A stretch of DNA of 16,862 nt. Source: Desulfobacterales bacterium HSG17 (GTDB lineage Bacteria > Desulfobacterota > Desulfobacteria > Desulfobacterales > Desulfococcaceae). Positions 7,215-15,276 of this stretch are shown here, in pieces. Where the stretch lies: assembly GCA_030377945.1 (NCBI GenBank), contig JAUCGD010000059.1:1-16862 (forward strand), in the 5' to 3' direction. The first letter of the stretch is position 1, and each line of letters begins with the position of its first letter. A program made the translations under genes and the position numbers. Under the pieces are notes generated by a model that saw only the letters and a list, made by a program, of their open reading frames with translations, ran no database searches and was not told the origin of the DNA.

Positions 7215-8297
7215 CTATCTCAGAAGCTTTGAAAATATGGAATTTCTTTTTTTCTTTATCAGGGCAGGTATTGCCTGATAAAACTCAGACTTTGACAGAA
7301 TGTTTTCCCCAGGATAAATAACAGGATTTTTTAAAAATTCAGGTCCCAGGAATTTTTCAGCAGTTTTATTTGGAGTGGCATAAAATATAAAAGATGCTGC
7401 TCTGGCAGCATTTTCAGGTTTGTTGAGAAAGTTGATAAATGAATGTGCCAGTTCTTTTTTATTTGAACTTTGCATAACAGCCAGATAATCCACCCAGATA
7501 TTTGTGCCTTCTTCAGGAACAGTAAATTCAATATTTTTGTCATAAGATTGCAAGAGCAGAGCATCTCCGTTATAAGCCATTGCCATGTGATAAGCTCCTG
7601 TAACAAGGCCTGAATTTTTTGTCAGAATAAGATATGAATATTTTTTAACAAAAGGTTTTTGAGCAAGAAGAAGTTTTTCAGCCTGATCCAGTTCTTGGGG
7701 ATTTGTACTGTTTACGGAATATCCAAGGGTTTTTAAAGCCATGCTGATTGTATCATTGGAATCTTTAATCATCATTATTTTTCCTTTTAATGATTCTTCA
7801 GGCTGAAACAAATGTTTCCAGGATTTGATTTTTTCTTTAACAAGGTCTTTTCTATAAGCTATGCCCAAGGTTCCCCATGAGTAGGGAACTGCATAATTAG
7901 ATGTATCAGGAAAGGCGTTTTTCCATCTGGGGGCAATGTGTTTTATATTGGGAATTTTAGTAAAATCCAATGGAGCAATCCATTTCATTCTGGCATATTG
8001 TGCAACGGAAATACCTGAAACCAGAATTAGATCATATCCTTTTCCCATTGTTAATGCCAGCTTTTCATCTCTTGTCTCATTGGTTTCAAAGAATATCTCT
8101 TTGATTTTTACATTAAATTGGGATTCAAATTCTTTTATAAGGTCAGGGTTGAGATATTCAGACCAGTTGAGCAATATAAGAGTTTTTTTTTCCAATGCAT
8201 AAACAGATTTAACAAACAAAATACTTATAACAAGGAATATTAAAAGGGCTATGATTCCTGCTTTTTCATATTTACCTTTCATAAATTCCTCAATCAT
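7215..8297 (-). CDS. Polyamine-type periplasmic substrate-binding protein (PotD/PotF-like)
   Basis: The 360-residue protein starts at the ATG that overlaps the previous stop (ATGA) with AAAGGAG about nine bases upstream; a second in-frame ATG at 8282 with GAGGA close by is a weaker alternative. A signal peptide is visible: basic start, hydrophobic 13-28, likely cleavage after SVYA (residue 34), no lipobox cysteine. The mature start [20 protein letters not shown] is the hallmark of the spermidine/putrescine binding family, followed by [17 protein letters not shown] and [13 protein letters not shown]. Length is typical (340-370). No permease or ATPase genes adjoin it; it lies between an FHA-GAF-PAS gene and a histidine kinase. 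That suggests it serves as a soluble sensor feeding the kinase or the chemoreceptor rather than as an importer part. The ligand could be a polyamine or another small cation; the sequence alone does not tell. Confidence 0.85.
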   Translation of the reverse strand: MIEEFMKGKYEKAGIIALLIFLVISILFVKSVYALEKKTLILLNWSEYLNPDLIKEFESQFNVKIKEIFFETNETRDEKLALTMGKGYDLILVSGISVAQYARMKWIAPLDFTKIPNIKHIAPRWKNAFPDTSNYAVPYSWGTLGIAYRKDLVKEKIKSWKHLFQPEESLKGKIMMIKDSNDTISMALKTLGYSVNSTNPQELDQAEKLLLAQKPFVKKYSYLILTKNSGLVTGAYHMAMAYNGDALLLQSYDKNIEFTVPEEGTNIWVDYLAVMQSSNKKELAHSFINFLNKPENAARAASFIFYATPNKTAEKFLGPEFLKNPVIYPGENILSKSEFYQAIPALIKKKRNSIFSKLLR

Positions 8298-9550
8298 TTT
8301 TTATTCTCCTTTATTTTATGTTTTTTGTGATCTGTAATACCGGTTGCAATTACAACCATGCAGTCTTCATCCAGAATATTTATAAAACCGGCAGAAATAA
8401 TAACATCAAAGATTTTCCCGGTATTTGTGAGCATCCTGGTTTCAAATCCTTTTATTTCATGATTTTTTGATACAATATCAATAATATGATTTATATCTTT
8501 CTGAAAAGCAAAAAGCTTGAATTCAGAAATCGTCCGTCCTATTATATCTTCTTCCAAATAATCAAATACATTGCAAAAGGCTGTATTTATTTGAACCAGG
8601 CAGCTGTCTGACAATCGTATTATTATTATCGGGTCAGGCAAAGCTTCCAAAGTGCTGCGGTACCGCTCTTCACTATTATCAATTTCCTGTTCCAGCTCAT
8701 GAACAGACATCTCCATCCGGCTGTATTGTCTGCTGTTTTCAATGGCAATGGCTGCAAGATCCGCAAGTATGGAAAAAAAGAATTGATCTATTTCATTAAA
8801 ATCAGAAATCATATAACCTGAATCTACATATAATACCCCTTTAAGGTTGTCTTCAAAAAGCAGGGGGGCACACATAATTGATTGGAGTTCAAGGGATAAT
8901 ATGCTTTTAGACAGATCCTGATCATTGTTTTCGCCAATTTTGATAAATATCTTTTTTTTTGTCTGAATTGCATGGAAGACTGTGGAATGTGAAAATACGG
9001 ATTCATGAAAATTCTCCATATTCAATGGAAGATTATGGCTTATACTGTTATCAGGAATTAGATTTCCGTTTTCATCTGTCAGGGCGATGAATCCACGGTC
9101 TGCTCCCACCAGGGCAATTACTTCCTTCAGAATGATTTTAAGGATATTATCCAGATGATCTAATGAAATAATTTGTTTTATAACTTCCTTAACAGAGAAA
9201 AATTGTTTTTTTTCAATAATATTAGTGGTATTAATATCAGGACAGTCTTTCTCCTCAATATTTTGGCCCAGGTAAAACAGGGTTATGTCCTGGGATAGAT
9301 TTATTTTATCTCCTGATTTCAGCCTGCATTTTTCAACCCGGGTTCCATTTACAAATACATGGTTGGCAGATCCCTTATCAATGATATAATATTCCTGCTC
9401 TTTTTTAATAATTTCTGCATGGTTTCTTGATACTCTGAGTGTGTCAAAGACAATATCGTTTTCAATATCTCTGCCTAATTTATATCTGTCTTTTTTAAGG
9501 TCTATCTGTTTGACTATTGTTTCATTTTCCATCTGAATTATCCGGTTCAT
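8294..9550 (-). CDS. FHA-GAF-PAS signalling protein without output domain
   Basis: The 418-residue cytoplasmic protein has three modules. FHA (~1-95) shows the phosphothreonine-binding residues Gly26-Arg27, Ser41-Arg42-x-His44 and Asn68-Gly69. GAF spans ~125-272 (DRGFIALTDENG, CAPLLFEDNLKGVLYVDS). A coiled linker (~276-297) leads into PAS at ~298-405 (YRSTLEALPDPIIII, GRTISEF). There is no kinase, cyclase, HTH or transmembrane part, so it presumably acts through protein contacts. Fused FHA-GAF arrangements are common ahead of SpoIIE phosphatases and nucleotide cyclases, and a SpoIIE-type phosphatase is in this operon. It begins seven bases after the chemoreceptor stop with AAGGAAG upstream and overlaps the binding-protein start by four bases. 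No Ser/Thr kinase is in the window to supply the phosphothreonine ligand. Confidence 0.88.
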   Translation of the reverse strand: MNRIIQMENETIVKQIDLKKDRYKLGRDIENDIVFDTLRVSRNHAEIIKKEQEYYIIDKGSANHVFVNGTRVEKCRLKSGDKINLSQDITLFYLGQNIEEKDCPDINTTNIIEKKQFFSVKEVIKQIISLDHLDNILKIILKEVIALVGADRGFIALTDENGNLIPDNSISHNLPLNMENFHESVFSHSTVFHAIQTKKKIFIKIGENNDQDLSKSILSLELQSIMCAPLLFEDNLKGVLYVDSGYMISDFNEIDQFFFSILADLAAIAIENSRQYSRMEMSVHELEQEIDNSEERYRSTLEALPDPIIIIRLSDSCLVQINTAFCNVFDYLEEDIIGRTISEFKLFAFQKDINHIIDIVSKNHEIKGFETRMLTNTGKIFDVIISAGFINILDEDCMVVIATGITDHKKHKIKENKK

Positions 9551-9557
9551 ATTTTTC

Positions 9558-12107
9558 CTATCTTCCTTTAATCAGTATGGAAAGCTCATTAATATAACCT
9601 GTCATCTGTTTTGCCATTGTCACCAGATGTTCTGAGGAGGCAGCTGCCTCTTCAGAGCCTGCTGCTACCTGCTGGCTTGACATTTCAATTTCCCTTGCTG
9701 CCTGAGTTACCTGGTTGATGCCTTTTGACATTTCCCCAGCTGCATGGGTTATTGAGTCTGTTTTTTCCCCCATGCTTGTTGCAGATTCAATTATGATTTC
9801 AAAATCATTGCTTATCTCCCGTATTGAGTTTGCAGCGCGGCTGACTCTTGAGATTGTAGTGTCAAGCAGCACCTGGGTGTCATTTGCAGATTCTGTTGAA
9901 CGTTTAGCCAGATTTCTTACCTCATTTGCAACAACTGCAAAACCGCTTCCGGTTTCTCCTGCCCGTGCTGCTTCTATTGCTGCATTAAGTGCCAGGAGAT
10001 TGGTTTGAAAGGCAATTTCATCAATACTTTGAATTATCCTGGTCATTTGACTGCTGTCTGCTTCTATTAAGCTCATTTCTTTTGTAAGATCAACAATACG
10101 TTTTAAGGACTGCCCGGATTTGGAAATATTTTTAAACATTAATTCATGCACCCCAAATGTCAGTGATGAAGCTTCCTGGCTCATTGCATTCATCTGTTCC
10201 AGGGCAGCCGAGGTCTCCTGTGCAGCAGCAGCCTGCTGGGAGGAATTCTGGGATTGTAACTGGCTGTTAATTGCGATTTCATCGGCAGCATTTGAAACAT
10301 CATGGGAAATTTGGGCAAGTCCTTTAACTGCCCGGTTAAGCGATTTGATAATATATCCTGTAAGCCAGACATTTGCAAAGATAATAAGTGCCAGGGTTAT
10401 TATTGCAGTAATTCCGGTAATCAGTTTGAGGGTTTTTACAGGAACAAGGGCTTCGTCAATTCCTGTTTCTGCTATCAAACCCCAGGAAATATCCCATATT
10501 TCTAAAGGTGTATATGCAGAAAGCACTTTTTGCTTATTATAATTTGTTATGATTTTTCTGCCTGTTTTGTTTTTTATTACAGCCAGGGCTGAAGAAGTAT
10601 TAACACTGCCTTTTTCAGGATTGCTGAAAGAGGCGGTTACAGAATGGTTTTCGGGATCTGAATTGGAATCCGAGCGCATAAGTTTATCCATACCGACCAG
10701 ATATGTTTCACCGCTTTTCCCCATGCCGGATCGTCTTTGCATTAAAGAGTTGATTCGTTCAACAGGAAGCCTTAATGCTACAATTAATTCTATTTTATCA
10801 TCATCAATTACAGGCTGGGCTATAAAAGCCGAGGGAATATTGCCTGCTGGTTCATAAGGTTCAATATCTGCAAATTCAAAAACTCTTGTTTCTATTACTT
10901 TTTTTACCAGTTTGCTCAGTCCTGAAGATGAGTATTTACCCTCAAGTATATTGGTATCAAGTTCAGGGCCATGAGCTGTTGAATAAAATATATGGCCCTG
11001 GGGGTGGATAAGCAGCAGGTCAGGATACCCGTTTTTATTGGTATATTTTGCAAAATAATCTTCTTGTTCTCCAATAATCCTTGGAGCAATTACTTCTTCA
11101 ATTGCCAATGCGGTTATCAATGCCCATTTTAGGCCGAAAATAGACAGATGCTGGTATCTGACAAACTCCATTTTCCCGTTTTCTCTTATTTTCACAGAAG
11201 AGGCAGCTTCACCTGCTATGGCCAGTTCAATTTCATAAGAAGAAATATTTTCTCCTATTTTGCCTTTTCCCACAATCCGGTCGCTTCTATATTTTGTTTT
11301 ATCATCCCATTTTCCCACAACATAGGATTCTCCTGAGTCTCCCATGCCTTCTCTTTCCTGAACAATGGTATTTATTCTGCTTTTATCAATCTTTAAGACT
11401 ACTACACCTTTAAAAATATTAAATTGATAAACCGGGGCTGCAATAAAAGCTATAAAGCGGTTTTCAGAAGGTTCCCATGGGATAAAATCATGGACATATA
11501 ATCTGTCAAGTCCCTGGGTAAAAACCTCCTTTAGGGCGCTGTTTTTAAAAGAACTGCTATTAATATTCTGCCCCAGCTCAGATTCTTTTTTTACTGAATA
11601 AACCACCTTTCCTGCTTGTGTAATCAGCATAAGATCATAATAGCCATATTCATTTTTTATCTGTTTGAAAGCTTTTCCATAGGTCTGACTGTCATAAAAA
11701 TCATAAATTTCATTATCAAAACCGGCATCATCTTTATATGCCAGATTAAAACTGTCAATTGCCTTTGCTGTTAAAGCACTTCCTGATAATACTCTTATGT
11801 CACTGAGGCATTTTCTGAAATAATCTTCAATAATATGTTTTTTGCTTTCCTGGTTTGACAACAGCGTGTTATCAGCTCCCTGTTTTAAAATAGCCACAGT
11901 TTCTATAAGAATATTTAAGTCTGCTTTCCGTTCTGAAAAGAAATTTGTGATTTGTGATTTTTTTATATCCCGGATTCCTTCAAGTTTTTCAAATGCCTGG
12001 TTAGAAAGTGCATCTGTTGAGTTTAGAAGTGAGATAATACTGATAACTGTAAAGGGAATAATACTGACCATCAGCAAAGCCAAAAATAATCTGTTTTTAA
12101 GCTTCAT
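9558..12107 (-). CDS. Methyl-accepting chemotaxis protein with duplicated periplasmic Cache module
   Basis: This 849-residue transmembrane chemoreceptor has TM1 at ~7-28 and TM2 at ~559-583. The ~530-residue periplasmic region is about twice the usual dCache length and contains two related modules. Y155-P341 has [35 protein letters not shown] and [16 protein letters not shown]360-P556 has [35 protein letters not shown] and [15 protein letters not shown]. No clear HAMP follows TM2. The cytoplasmic hairpin tip is canonical ([20 protein letters not shown], 696-715; [18 protein letters not shown]). Glutamine/glutamate pairs for methylation occur near 620-640 and 808-824. No CheR-binding pentapeptide ends the protein (...LIKGR). 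Its start overlaps the upstream phosphatase stop as ATGA with AAGGAA eight bases before. No che genes lie in the window, so it may feed a distant array or a non-chemotactic pathway. Confidence 0.93.
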   Translation of the reverse strand: MKLKNRLFLALLMVSIIPFTVISIISLLNSTDALSNQAFEKLEGIRDIKKSQITNFFSERKADLNILIETVAILKQGADNTLLSNQESKKHIIEDYFRKCLSDIRVLSGSALTAKAIDSFNLAYKDDAGFDNEIYDFYDSQTYGKAFKQIKNEYGYYDLMLITQAGKVVYSVKKESELGQNINSSSFKNSALKEVFTQGLDRLYVHDFIPWEPSENRFIAFIAAPVYQFNIFKGVVVLKIDKSRINTIVQEREGMGDSGESYVVGKWDDKTKYRSDRIVGKGKIGENISSYEIELAIAGEAASSVKIRENGKMEFVRYQHLSIFGLKWALITALAIEEVIAPRIIGEQEDYFAKYTNKNGYPDLLLIHPQGHIFYSTAHGPELDTNILEGKYSSSGLSKLVKKVIETRVFEFADIEPYEPAGNIPSAFIAQPVIDDDKIELIVALRLPVERINSLMQRRSGMGKSGETYLVGMDKLMRSDSNSDPENHSVTASFSNPEKGSVNTSSALAVIKNKTGRKIITNYNKQKVLSAYTPLEIWDISWGLIAETGIDEALVPVKTLKLITGITAIITLALIIFANVWLTGYIIKSLNRAVKGLAQISHDVSNAADEIAINSQLQSQNSSQQAAAAQETSAALEQMNAMSQEASSLTFGVHELMFKNISKSGQSLKRIVDLTKEMSLIEADSSQMTRIIQSIDEIAFQTNLLALNAAIEAARAGETGSGFAVVANEVRNLAKRSTESANDTQVLLDTTISRVSRAANSIREISNDFEIIIESATSMGEKTDSITHAAGEMSKGINQVTQAAREIEMSSQQVAAGSEEAAASSEHLVTMAKQMTGYINELSILIKGR

Positions 12108-13342
12108 TCTTCGGTTCCTTCTTGTTTATTCATTTTTTCAATAATAATAAATGTTATATCATCATTGGGAGGCGCACTACCTTTAAATTCATCCAGCATA
12201 TTAATTATTTTGGTTTTAAGAGTTTCAAGATCAGATAAAACATGTTCATTTAAAAAATCCAGGAATCGCTTTTTTCCAAGCATTTCTCCGAAAGTATTCT
12301 CAATTTCCGTGATCCCGTCACTATAAAGAATAATACGGTCACCTGCATATATTTTTATCCCTGCTTCAGAAAGAATCGGATTATCAATAATTCCCAGTGG
12401 GGCTCCCTTAATATCAATTTCTTTTACAATTCCCTGGGAAATTAAAACAGGAAAAGGTTGACCTGCATTGGATATAAGTACCTGGTTATCATAAAAAGTA
12501 AGGTAGCTGGCTGTAATAAATCGGCCAGGAGGCATTATATCATAAATATCCTGATTAACAGCCTGTAAATATGAACGCGGGGAAAGAGAAGATGCAGGAA
12601 GGCTTTGCAGCAGTCCCAGCATACGCATGGAAATCAGGGCAGCCGGAAGTCCGTGTCCGCAGGTATCGGCAAAAAACAGACTTGAACCATGATCCGTTAT
12701 TTTTTTGGGTATTTTTTTTGGATAAAAAAAATCACCTGATATTGTGGAATAGGGACGATTATACACAATAAAATTAAAACCTGCTGATTTTAATAATTCA
12801 GATGTTTCTTTTTGACCTGTTAAAAATTTTTTTTGTATTGCTGCTCCTGCCTCAAGGTCCTGATTAATTTTTTCCTGCATTTTCAGGTTTTGCTGCAAAG
12901 CTGACTCAGCCTTTTTTTTTGCAGAATCGGATTCGGAAAGAGCAATGCGCAGAGCCTCTTCGGAATGTCTCAGCCTGATATGGGTTTTTACCCTTGCCAT
13001 TAATTCTTCTTTACGAAAGGGTTTGGTTATATAATCTACTGCTCCAAGAGCAAATCCCCGGATAATATCTTCTTTTTCAATCTTGGCAGTTAAAAAAATA
13101 ACCGGTACATTGCTTGTTTCAGGGGATGCTTTCAGATTTTGGCATACTTCAAATCCGTCCATTTCAGGCATCATAACATCAAGTAAAATAAGATCAGGTT
13201 GTATTTTTTTTGTCAATTCCACAGCTTTTGAGCCCCTGGTGCTGAAAGCAGGTTGATATTGAGGCTTCAGCATATATCCCATAAGCTGTAAATTAACAGG
13301 TTCATCATCAATAACAAGTATTCGCACCTCTTTATTATCCAT
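12104..13342 (-). CDS. Response regulator with PP2C-type SpoIIE/RsbU phosphatase output
   Basis: The 412-residue protein joins a receiver to a serine phosphatase. The receiver (~1-125) has the acidic pocket Asp12-Asp13, phospho-acceptor Asp55 ([13 protein letters not shown]), Thr85 and Lys107 (YITKPF). A coiled coil (~127-165) leads to the SpoIIE domain (~170-402), with metal-binding acidic residues at SGDFF (Asp204), FADTCGHG (Asp226), YSDGITE (Asp342) and NDDIT (Asp394/395), so catalysis should be intact. Such proteins dephosphorylate STAS-type anti-anti-sigma factors in RsbU-like partner-switching. No STAS or anti-sigma gene is in the window. It is the first gene of the operon, with AGAGGA seven to eight bases upstream of its ATG, and may be phosphorylated by the kinase four genes downstream. 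The operon promoter must lie in the 347-base gap upstream, which also contains a MITE-like palindrome 35 bases from the start codon. Confidence 0.93.
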   Translation of the reverse strand: MDNKEVRILVIDDEPVNLQLMGYMLKPQYQPAFSTRGSKAVELTKKIQPDLILLDVMMPEMDGFEVCQNLKASPETSNVPVIFLTAKIEKEDIIRGFALGAVDYITKPFRKEELMARVKTHIRLRHSEEALRIALSESDSAKKKAESALQQNLKMQEKINQDLEAGAAIQKKFLTGQKETSELLKSAGFNFIVYNRPYSTISGDFFYPKKIPKKITDHGSSLFFADTCGHGLPAALISMRMLGLLQSLPASSLSPRSYLQAVNQDIYDIMPPGRFITASYLTFYDNQVLISNAGQPFPVLISQGIVKEIDIKGAPLGIIDNPILSEAGIKIYAGDRIILYSDGITEIENTFGEMLGKKRFLDFLNEHVLSDLETLKTKIINMLDEFKGSAPPNDDITFIIIEKMNKQEGTEE

Positions 13343-13376
13343 ATATTCCTCTACAATACTTTCAATAATTTCACAT

Positions 13377-13506
13377 TAGACATTATCGGAAATAAGGATC
13401 TCTCGTAGGGTGCGTTAGGCGATAGCCGTAACGCACCGTTATTTTAAGTTGCGGTGCGTTACGCTTCGCTAACACACCCTACAAACCTTATTTCCGATAA
13501 TGTCTA
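13377..13506. mobile_element. 130-bp MITE-like palindromic element, TA-flanked
   Basis: The element is bounded by perfect 21-bp inverted repeats (13377-13397 and 13486-13506). Inside lies a second, imperfect inverted pair: GTAGGGTGCGTTAGGCGATA... (13405-13438) against the reverse complement of 13451-13482, differing by one transition and a few central bases. The whole unit can fold into one long hairpin. The outermost dinucleotide on both sides is TA, consistent with TA target-site duplication as for IS630/Tc1-mariner-type MITEs. There is no coding capacity. Repeats of the form GTAGGGTGCGTTAG...CGTAACGCACC are, from memory, frequent in genomes of several filamentous or large bacteria. It sits between a terminator and the signalling operon and may affect that operon's leader. 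Confidence 0.82.
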
Positions 13507-13623
13507 TTGCTCAAATTTTAATTTATATTCTTTTAAATTATAGAAAATCACAGATTAAAATAATTTACAAGCAGTAAGGCTGTTTTACAAGGCAGGAATC
13601 AATATGCAGGGAATAGGGAATAC
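13507..13623. other. AT-rich spacer, likely promoter region of the signalling operon
   Basis: No gene is visible. On the minus strand a TATAAT hexamer lies at 13537-13542, but the best -35-like TTGTAA is 22 bases upstream, too far for a canonical sigma-70 promoter, so this is only a weak candidate. Any transcript starting here would run through the MITE-like palindrome before reaching the phosphatase gene. Confidence 0.25.
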
Positions 13624-13625
13624 TA

Positions 13626-13662
13626 ATAAAAAAAAGGCCGTTCGGAAAATCCAAACGGCCTT
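13626..13662 (-). terminator. Intrinsic terminator of the cytochrome/MetV operon
   Basis: Read on the minus strand, AAGGCCGTT and AACGGCCTT (13654-13662 and 13634-13642) form a perfect 9-bp GC-rich stem with an 11-base loop, followed at once by a run of eight T with one A just after. It lies 28 bases past the stop of the MetV-like gene. Read on the plus strand only TTGTTATT follows, so it is clearly polar. Confidence 0.92.
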
Positions 13663-13689
13663 GTTATTACAATGTCTAATGTCTTTATT

Positions 13690-14397
13690 CTAGTGGATTC
13701 TGCTCAAGAGACCAGTGCCTTTTTCTTTTTTAACATAACGGTCTTCATAGCCTTCCTGTATAAAGGTTCCGCGTGTTGTGTTTTTCCACTGCATGGGTTC
13801 TTTTATCTTTTTGATATTATCCAGCTGCCCTATGGCTTTCAGACGTTCATAAATATCCAGCCAGGCACATGGAATATCTTTGCTTATTTCACAGCTTGCC
13901 ACATTAGTGCCGCCGCATGGACCGTTAAAAAGGCTTTTGGCACAACGGGTCACAGGGCATATGCCGCCGGTGAATCCCAGGACACAGTCTCCACAGGCCC
14001 GGCATCTTTCTTCAAAAATACCTATTTCTTTGTCAACACCTATAAACAGGGTATTTATAGCAGGATATACAGGTATGTTGGGAAATCTTTCTGCAATATA
14101 CTGGCAGCCTGCTCCGCAGGCCATAGATAAAATTGCATCGTATTTTGGGGCAACATTATCCAGTTCAACAAGTAAATCCTGATTACACTGACGTTCTACT
14201 GTATAGCCGTCAACAGCAACCTGTACATGGTCCTGATGCAGAGAAGCATTTAACTGGTCACACAGAATACCCACCTCTTTAAGTCCACCTGCGTAACAAA
14301 CTGATACACAGCCGCCGCAGCCGACAGTCAATACCTTTTTATGGCTTTTGACCATATCTTTTATTTCATTAAAAGGTTTTCTTTTTCCTTTAACCAT
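13690..14397 (-). CDS. metV: MetV-like, methylene-THF reductase C-terminal domain iron-sulfur protein
   Basis: The 235-residue cysteine-rich soluble protein carries VGCGGCVSVC (25-34), CGAGC (94-98), the cluster-binding set Cys132/135/138/147, and the signature CPVTRCAKSLFNGPCGG (147-163) with CAWLDIYERL (177-186). The latter marks the methylenetetrahydrofolate reductase C-terminal family (MetV of acetogens). In acetogens MetV binds iron-sulfur clusters and escorts electrons to MetF, which reduces methylene-THF in the Wood-Ljungdahl pathway; sulfate reducers may run this pathway in reverse. MetF itself is absent here. The gene starts 45 bases after the cytochrome gene with GGAGGAAG ahead of the ATG and closes the operon before a strong terminator. 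That context suggests redox coupling to the membrane cytochromes, which is inference. The protein could equally be a homologue with another partner, since many MetV-like proteins sit beside HdrA/MvhD genes. Confidence 0.72.
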   Translation of the reverse strand: MVKGKRKPFNEIKDMVKSHKKVLTVGCGGCVSVCYAGGLKEVGILCDQLNASLHQDHVQVAVDGYTVERQCNQDLLVELDNVAPKYDAILSMACGAGCQYIAERFPNIPVYPAINTLFIGVDKEIGIFEERCRACGDCVLGFTGGICPVTRCAKSLFNGPCGGTNVASCEISKDIPCAWLDIYERLKAIGQLDNIKKIKEPMQWKNTTRGTFIQEGYEDRYVKKEKGTGLLSRIH

Positions 14398-14442
14398 TAC
14401 TTCCTCCGAAATATTTTAAAGCCGAAATATTTAAAGAATGTT

Positions 14443-14856
14443 CTATCGTTCAATTACCAGGGCTGCTGCATCTTCAGGCACCTTTTGTGGATGACATGTT
14501 CCGCAGGTACGGGGGCCGGATGCTTTTCCTTCATTCTTATAAGCTCTGTGACAGGCTATACACTGACGATGGAATGCCTGCTTTGCATCTATTGATGAGT
14601 CCTCATTGTGGCAGGTCTTGCATCGCATTGCATCACTTCCGTCCAGTTCATCCTCTTCAATGACATTTTCCCCATTTTCAAACCTGTGATGACAGGCTTT
14701 GCAATCCAGAGATTCCATATGATTGTCATGGGTAAAAAAGGCGGAAGCCCGAACTTCTTTTTCCGGTTCTTTTATTTCAGCTGAGGAACCGCCGAAGTTA
14801 AACAGAGTTAAGACAAGTACCCAAATAATAAGGGCACTGATTATCATTCTGTCCAT
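14443..14856 (-). CDS. Tetraheme class III cytochrome c (cytochrome c3 type, TmcA-like)
   Basis: The 137-residue protein has four CxxCH heme sites (52-56 CKACH, 79-83 CKTCH, 99-103 CIACH, 118-122 CGTCH) and four distal histidines in cytochrome c3 order: His43 and His46 (FTHDNH), His57 directly after the first site, and His96. All four hemes can thus be bis-histidine ligated. A hydrophobic segment at ~4-22 ends in FGGSSAE, a signal peptide or uncleaved anchor that puts the cytochrome in the periplasm. Class III cytochromes are hallmarks of sulfate reducers and shuttle electrons from periplasmic hydrogenases or formate dehydrogenases to membrane complexes. It lies 12 bases after an HdrC-like gene, with AAGGAA upstream of its start, and probably docks to the cytochrome b subunit two genes up. 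The trio recalls the Tmc complex, but a full TmcB (HdrD-like) subunit is lacking. Confidence 0.93.
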   Translation of the reverse strand: MDRMIISALIIWVLVLTLFNFGGSSAEIKEPEKEVRASAFFTHDNHMESLDCKACHHRFENGENVIEEDELDGSDAMRCKTCHNEDSSIDAKQAFHRQCIACHRAYKNEGKASGPRTCGTCHPQKVPEDAAALVIER

Positions 14857-14868
14857 ATTGATATTCCT

Positions 14869-15261
14869 TTATATCTGTTTGGGTTGTTCAACCTGATCAT
14901 ATTCACGAAAGATACCCTGGGACCGACAGATACTCCTTGCCTGGGAAATCATGCTTGGGATGCTGATTCCAACAGGGCAGTAACATCTGGTACACAGAAC
15001 ACATTTATTCCAGACCAGGTCTTTCATTTCTTCCATTTCTTTTAGACTTACCTTACCTTTTTTTCTATACAATTTTCCCAATGAGTGAACTGCCTTATAG
15101 GAGGGCATATAACTGGGATCTTTATTATTGTTTACGTATAGAAAACAACTGTCCGCACACATTCCGCAACTTACGCATACGGACAGAAAGAACTCTGTGT
15201 TCTTTTTCTGATCCAGCATTTTCCGGATTGACTTGGAATCAACCGATTGCACTGCTTTCAT
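14869..15261 (-). CDS. HdrC-like two-cluster iron-sulfur subunit
   Basis: This 130-residue ferredoxin-like protein has a first [4Fe-4S] motif CVSCGMCADSC (Cys29/32/35/39) and a second CVLCTRCYCP (Cys87/90/93/95). In the second the spacing between third and fourth cysteine is one residue instead of the usual three before the proline. The layout, two clusters ~50 residues apart with short helical ends, is that of HdrC, which passes electrons between a membrane cytochrome b (HdrE/DsrM type) and a catalytic subunit. The CCG domains of HdrB/HdrD are missing, so it is a relay, not a disulfide reductase. It is cytoplasmic (no signal). It lies 15 bases after the cytochrome b gene with GGAGG before its ATG, so the two are surely co-translated partners. 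Confidence 0.88.
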   Translation of the reverse strand: MKAVQSVDSKSIRKMLDQKKNTEFFLSVCVSCGMCADSCFLYVNNNKDPSYMPSYKAVHSLGKLYRKKGKVSLKEMEEMKDLVWNKCVLCTRCYCPVGISIPSMISQARSICRSQGIFREYDQVEQPKQI

Positions 15262-15276
15262 TTTTTTCCTCCGTTA

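Noticed and set aside
7936..8202. Plus-strand open frame inside the binding-protein gene, and similar frames inside the kinase and chemoreceptor genes
   Set aside because: They lie antisense to well-supported genes, lack ribosome binding sites and show no recognisable motifs.
13405..13482. Factor-independent terminator or tRNA-like structure in the large hairpin
   Set aside because: No T-run follows on either strand and there is no tRNA cloverleaf; outer inverted repeats and TA ends fit a MITE better.
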